NCBI GenBank assembly: GCA_023143305.1
Contig: JAGLHV010000032.1
Coordinates: forward strand, 1-9,645
DNA from: a bacterium
Lineage (GTDB): Bacteria > CBDUZB01 > JAGLHV01
Length of the DNA stretch: 9,645 nucleotides
Reading direction: 5' to 3'
The notes under the pieces are model-generated. The model was not told where the DNA came from and did not search any database. It saw only the letters and a list, made by a program, of their open reading frames with translations. This document shows, one piece after another, positions 6,620 through 9,645 of the stretch. The stretch's first letter is position 1. Each line of letters begins with the position of its first letter. Made by a program: the position numbers and the translations under genes.

Positions 6620-6648
6620 TTAACATTTGGTAAAACGATAGTTATATT
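6620..6648 (+). promoter_or_regulatory. Candidate sigma-70-type promoter for lysC-cimA
   Basis: TTAACA (6620-6625) and TATATT (6643-6648) each match the consensus hexamer at five of six positions and are separated by exactly 17 bases. The expected start point would lie about 30 bases before the lysC TTG. This is the best-spaced promoter match I found between genes. The region is AT-rich, so chance remains possible. If real, lysC and cimA could be transcribed apart from the genes upstream. Confidence 0.45.
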
Positions 6649-6668
6649 TTTTTAAAATAGTTATTTTT

Positions 6669-6674
6669 GAGGAG
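6669..6674 (+). promoter_or_regulatory. Ribosome binding site deciding the lysC TTG start
   Basis: GAGGAG lies 7 bases before the TTG at 6682. A longer frame opening at TTG 6667 would overlap this site and add five residues (MRRSI) before the conserved N-terminus, so 6682 is preferred. Confidence 0.75.
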
Positions 6675-6681
6675 AAGTATT

Positions 6682-7932
6682 TTGGCACTTATTGTTCAAA
6701 AATTTGGTGGTTCTTCGGTTGCTGATGCAAAAAAAATAAAAGCAGTAGCTAAAATAATTATTAAAACAAAAGAAAAAGGTCATCAATTAGTGGTAGTGGT
6801 TTCGGCTACCGGAAATACTACTAATAAGTTGCTGAAATTGGCTGCTGAAATTGTTGATGTTCCCTGTGAACGGGAAATGGATATGCTTTTATCTGCCGGG
6901 GAACAAATCTCTATTGCACTTTTATCTATGGCGATAAAGGCACAAAAAAATGATGCTATTTCTTTAACCGGGGCGCAAGCGGGTATTTGTACCGATGGTG
7001 TATATAATAAAGCAAGAATTACCGGTATAAAAACAAAAAAGTTGAAAAAAGAGTTAAAAAAAGGTAAAATAGTGGTCGTCGCCGGATTTCAGGGAATAAG
7101 TCCGGGAGAAGATATTACGACTTTGGGCAGGGGTGGCTCGGATTTAACGGCTGTTGCCCTGGCTGTGGTATTAAAGGCGCAGGTTTGTGAAATTTATACG
7201 GATGTATCCGGAGTTTATACTGCCGATCCCAGAATTGTAAGAGACGCAAGAAAAACTGATTATCTTTCCTTTGATGAAATGTTGGAGATGGCCGGATTGG
7301 GAGCACAGGTAATGCAGGCCCGTTCGGTAGAAATGGCTAAAAAATTTAATGTTGATTTACACATCCGTTCTACTTTTTCCCAGGAAAAAGGGACGGTTAT
7401 TACTAAGGAGGTTTCTTGTATGGAGGACGTGGTAGTAAGTGGAGTAACTTATGATGCTGATCAGGTAAAGATGTCTATAATTGAATTGCCTGATAAGCCG
7501 GGTATAGCCGCACATCTTTTTAATGAATTAGCAAAAAAAGAAATTAATGTAGATATGATTATTCAAAGTTCGGCCAGGGACGGAGTGAATAATATTTCTT
7601 TTACTATTTCGAGAACGGTTCTTAAAAAAACTTTAGATATAATGAATGAAATTAAGAAAAAATTAAGAGCGAAAGAAGTTTTTTATGATAATAAAGTAGC
7701 CAAGGTTTCTTTGGTTGGGGTAGGGATGAAAAGTCATGCCGGGGTAGCCAGCAAGATGTTTTCAATATTAGCAGCAGAAAAAATAAATATTGAAATGATT
7801 TCTACTTCGGAAATAAGAATTTCCTGTGTGATAAAAGAAAAGAATCTTCTAAAAGCGGTAAGAGTATTGCATAAAAAATTTAAATTGAATCAAAAGTTGG
7901 CGAAAAAAAATATATCTACACGAAAATCTTAG
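6682..7932 (+). CDS. lysC: Aspartate kinase, monofunctional, two C-terminal ACT domains
   Basis: This cytoplasmic kinase phosphorylates L-aspartate to 4-phospho-L-aspartate, the entry to lysine, threonine, methionine and diaminopimelate synthesis. From the TTG start it has 416 residues, normal for the alpha subunit of alpha2beta2-type enzymes. The amino-acid kinase domain carries KFGGSS (7-12), SAGEQ with Glu74, TTLGRGGSD (146-154) and TDVSGVYTADPR (173-184). ACT domains follow at about 264-325 (IIELPDKPGIAAHLF) and 342-405 (SLVGVGMKSHAGVASKMF). In relatives this pair binds lysine and/or threonine for feedback inhibition; the specificity cannot be read here. The rare TTG start suggests moderate translation. 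In contrast, an internal in-frame ATG behind a perfect ribosome binding site predicts separate synthesis of the ACT region. The gene ends 82 bases before cimA. Confidence 0.96.
   Translation: MALIVQKFGGSSVADAKKIKAVAKIIIKTKEKGHQLVVVVSATGNTTNKLLKLAAEIVDVPCEREMDMLLSAGEQISIALLSMAIKAQKNDAISLTGAQAGICTDGVYNKARITGIKTKKLKKELKKGKIVVVAGFQGISPGEDITTLGRGGSDLTAVALAVVLKAQVCEIYTDVSGVYTADPRIVRDARKTDYLSFDEMLEMAGLGAQVMQARSVEMAKKFNVDLHIRSTFSQEKGTVITKEVSCMEDVVVSGVTYDADQVKMSIIELPDKPGIAAHLFNELAKKEINVDMIIQSSARDGVNNISFTISRTVLKKTLDIMNEIKKKLRAKEVFYDNKVAKVSLVGVGMKSHAGVASKMFSILAAEKINIEMISTSEIRISCVIKEKNLLKAVRVLHKKFKLNQKLAKKNISTRKS
7405..7412 (+). promoter_or_regulatory. Perfect internal ribosome binding site within lysC
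   Basis: AAGGAGGT is fully complementary to the usual 3' end of bacterial 16S rRNA and is the strongest such site I found in the window. It lies 7 bases before an in-frame ATG (7420), at the junction between the kinase and ACT parts of lysC, where beta-subunit initiation is known in Bacillus and Corynebacterium. Confidence 0.65.
7420..7932 (+). CDS. lysC: Predicted aspartate kinase beta (regulatory) subunit from an internal start in lysC
   Basis: An ATG at codon 247 of lysC, in the same frame, would give a 170-residue protein made only of the tandem ACT domains. It begins MEDVVVSGVTYD, which corresponds to the known beta-subunit start of Corynebacterium glutamicum aspartokinase (MEEAVLTG, from memory) and to the arrangement in Bacillus subtilis aspartokinase II. 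The length is also close to those subunits. The AAGGAGGT site upstream is stronger than that of the full-length gene, which starts at TTG, so the beta product might be made in at least equal amounts. The expected role is formation of an alpha2beta2 enzyme and creation of the effector-binding ACT interface. Support is sequence-based and by analogy; no product is proven. Confidence 0.65.
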   Translation: MEDVVVSGVTYDADQVKMSIIELPDKPGIAAHLFNELAKKEINVDMIIQSSARDGVNNISFTISRTVLKKTLDIMNEIKKKLRAKEVFYDNKVAKVSLVGVGMKSHAGVASKMFSILAAEKINIEMISTSEIRISCVIKEKNLLKAVRVLHKKFKLNQKLAKKNISTRKS

Positions 7933-8014
7933 GGCTTAAACGATAGTGTAAAGGCAAGACTTAAAAGAACTTGAGAAAATTGAGATTAAAAAAATATTAA
8001 GAAAAGAAAGGCTT

Positions 8015-9586
8015 ATGAAACAAATTAAACTTTATGATACAACCCTGCGAGACGGCAGCCAGAGTGAGGGAATATCTTTTTCTGTTGCTGATAAAATAAA
8101 AATAGCCAAAGAACTGGATGAATTGGGCGTTCATTATATTGAGGGAGGATGGCCTGGTTCTAATCCTAAAGATATTTTATTTTTTAAACAAATAAAAAAA
8201 ATAAAGTTGAAAAATAGCCGCATAATTGCTTTTGGTAGTACCCGGAGAATGCATAAAAAAGTTGAGGAAGATTTAACCCTTAAATATTTACTTAAAGCAG
8301 AAACAGCCGGGATAGCAATTTTTGGCAAAACCTGGGATTTGCATGTAAAATATGCTTTACGGACAACATTAGGTGAGAATTTAAAAATGATTTATGACTC
8401 AGTTAAATATTTAAAGAATAAAAACAAAGAAGTGATTTATGATGCGGAACATTTTTTTGATGGCTATAAGGACAATCCTGTTTATGCCTTAAGGACTTTA
8501 AAAGAGGCCCAGCGTGCGGGAGCAGATAATATTAGCCTTTGTGATACTAACGGTGGAACTACGCCTGACCAAATGGAACGAATGGTAAAAAAGGTGAGCA
8601 GGGAAATAAAAATTCCTTTGGGTATTCATACTCACAATGATGCTGATATGGCCGTAGCTAATTCTATTATTGCGGTAAAAAGTGGCTGTACTTTAGTTCA
8701 GGGGACAATTAATGGCTATGGGGAGAGATGTGGAAATGCTAATCTTTGTTCTATTATTCCTACTTTAAAAATCAAAATGGGAATAAATTGCATATCTGAT
8801 CAACAACTACAGAAATTAACCGAAATATCCCGTTATATCAGTGAAGTGGCTAATGTGATTCCTGCTGATCATCAGCCTTATGTGGGCAATTCCGCTTTTA
8901 CCCATAAGGGAGGAATACATGTTAGTGCGGTACAGAAAGAAGCAAAAACATATGAACATATTGAACCTGAAAAGGTAGGAAATAAAAGGAGAATTTTAAT
9001 ATCCGAACTTTCAGGAAAAAGTAATCTCTTATTTAAAGCAAAAGAGTTGAATATTGATTTTAGTAAAAAATCTAAAACAGTAGAAAATTTGCTTAAAATG
9101 GTTAAAAAATTAGAGAACAGAGGCTATCAGTTTGAAGGGGCGGAAGGATCTTTTGAATTGTTGTTAAGAAAGGCTGCCCGGAAATACAAAAAATTTTTTG
9201 ATTTAGAAGGATTTAAAGTAACCATAGAAAAAGATAGCAACGGAAAATTAAAATCAGAAGCAATTATTAAGGTAAAGGTGAAAGGGGTTCAAGAACATAC
9301 TGCCAGTGAAGGGGATGGTCCGGTTAATGCTTTAGATAATGCTTTAAGAAAAGCACTGGAGAGATTTTATCCCCAATTAAAAGAGATGTCTTTGACTGAT
9401 TTTAAAGTAAGAGTAATTAATGCCCAGACAGGGACAGAAGCAAAAGTACGTGTTTTAATTGAATCGCAGGATAGAGAAGGGGTATGGAATACTATAGGGG
9501 TTTCGGAAAATATTATTGAAGCCAGCTGGCAGGCACTTGTAGATAGTGTTGAATATAAATTATTGAAAAAAACAGAAAAAAATTAG
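8015..9586 (+). CDS. cimA: (R)-citramalate synthase
   Basis: This enzyme condenses pyruvate and acetyl-CoA to (R)-citramalate, the first step of the threonine-independent route to 2-oxobutyrate and isoleucine. The 523 residues fit the long CimA branch of the isopropylmalate/homocitrate synthase superfamily. The TIM barrel opens with [14 protein letters not shown] (6-19), containing metal ligand Asp13 and catalytic Arg12. It continues through [12 protein letters not shown] (42-53) and [10 protein letters not shown] (175-184) to the metal-binding [13 protein letters not shown] (204-216, His205 and His207) and [11 protein letters not shown] (234-244). [10 protein letters not shown] (297-306) belongs to the linker region, and a LeuA-type regulatory domain occupies about 395-515. 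[10 protein letters not shown] points to CimA rather than LeuA. In relatives isoleucine inhibits through the C-terminal domain. The ribosome binding site GAAAGG (8006-8011) is unusually close, three bases before the ATG. The 82-base gap after lysC suggests co-transcription. Confidence 0.93.
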   Translation: MKQIKLYDTTLRDGSQSEGISFSVADKIKIAKELDELGVHYIEGGWPGSNPKDILFFKQIKKIKLKNSRIIAFGSTRRMHKKVEEDLTLKYLLKAETAGIAIFGKTWDLHVKYALRTTLGENLKMIYDSVKYLKNKNKEVIYDAEHFFDGYKDNPVYALRTLKEAQRAGADNISLCDTNGGTTPDQMERMVKKVSREIKIPLGIHTHNDADMAVANSIIAVKSGCTLVQGTINGYGERCGNANLCSIIPTLKIKMGINCISDQQLQKLTEISRYISEVANVIPADHQPYVGNSAFTHKGGIHVSAVQKEAKTYEHIEPEKVGNKRRILISELSGKSNLLFKAKELNIDFSKKSKTVENLLKMVKKLENRGYQFEGAEGSFELLLRKAARKYKKFFDLEGFKVTIEKDSNGKLKSEAIIKVKVKGVQEHTASEGDGPVNALDNALRKALERFYPQLKEMSLTDFKVRVINAQTGTEAKVRVLIESQDREGVWNTIGVSENIIEASWQALVDSVEYKLLKKTEKN

Positions 9587-9607
9587 TTTATTATTTCAAT
9601 GAGACTT

Positions 9608-9640
9608 AGAGTTTTTATCAGCTATGCTGATAAAAACTCT
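9608..9640 (+). repeat. Perfect 15-bp inverted repeat (hairpin) after cimA
   Basis: AGAGTTTTTATCAGC (9608-9622) is exactly repeated as its reverse complement at 9626-9640, separated by TAT. It lies 21 bases after the cimA stop, where a transcription terminator would be expected. The following GTAGT contains no T run before the window ends, so a classic Rho-independent terminator is not shown. It could be a terminator without a U-tract, a bidirectional structure, a dispersed palindromic repeat, or a fold-back artefact at a contig end. Confidence 0.6.
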
Positions 9641-9645
9641 GTAGT

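Noticed and set aside
6667..6681. TTG at 6667 as the lysC start
   Set aside because: It overlaps the GAGGAG ribosome binding site and adds MRRSI ahead of the conserved ALIVQKFGGSS.

Overview
The window is AT-rich bacterial DNA. All seven supported genes lie on the + strand, and no rRNA, tRNA, mobile element or CRISPR array is visible. The layout looks like a chromosomal amino-acid biosynthesis locus of a bacterium outside the well-studied groups. The gene order alanine-type aminotransferase, hom, thrC, archaeal-type phosphoglycerate mutase, lysC, cimA resembles arrangements I recall from Geobacter-like Desulfobacterota and from uncultivated Omnitrophota-type bacteria. The taxonomic guess is weak, because it rests on gene order and base composition only.

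Layout. Positions 1-867 hold the 3' two thirds of a dihydrolipoyl dehydrogenase gene that enters from outside the window; a run of ten G lies in its NAD-binding motif. A G:U-rich hairpin (893-933) and a small two-helix membrane protein of unknown function (959-1243) follow. A 278-base leader (1244-1521) contains a 17-codon ORF with a good ribosome binding site, a perfect 10-bp palindrome and a possible extended -10 box. The biosynthetic block then runs as an AlaC-like aminotransferase (1522-2721), homoserine dehydrogenase (2766-4067), threonine synthase (4097-5173), an ApgM-type phosphoglycerate mutase homologue (5359-6564), aspartate kinase (6682-7932) and (R)-citramalate synthase (8015-9586). 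The window closes with a perfect 15-bp hairpin (9608-9640).

How the genes work together. LysC phosphorylates aspartate, Hom reduces aspartate semialdehyde to homoserine, and ThrC makes threonine from O-phosphohomoserine. CimA starts the threonine-independent route to 2-oxobutyrate and isoleucine from pyruvate and acetyl-CoA. The aminotransferase probably interconverts pyruvate and alanine. Aspartate-semialdehyde dehydrogenase and a recognisable homoserine kinase (thrB) are absent from the window. The ApgM homologue sits where a homoserine kinase gene would be expected.

The most interesting points are: the ApgM homologue as a candidate non-orthologous homoserine kinase; an in-frame internal start in lysC behind a perfect AAGGAGGT ribosome binding site, predicting a separate regulatory (beta) subunit; the terminal hairpin; and the unexplained leader upstream of the aminotransferase. 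I see no clearly undescribed multi-gene system.
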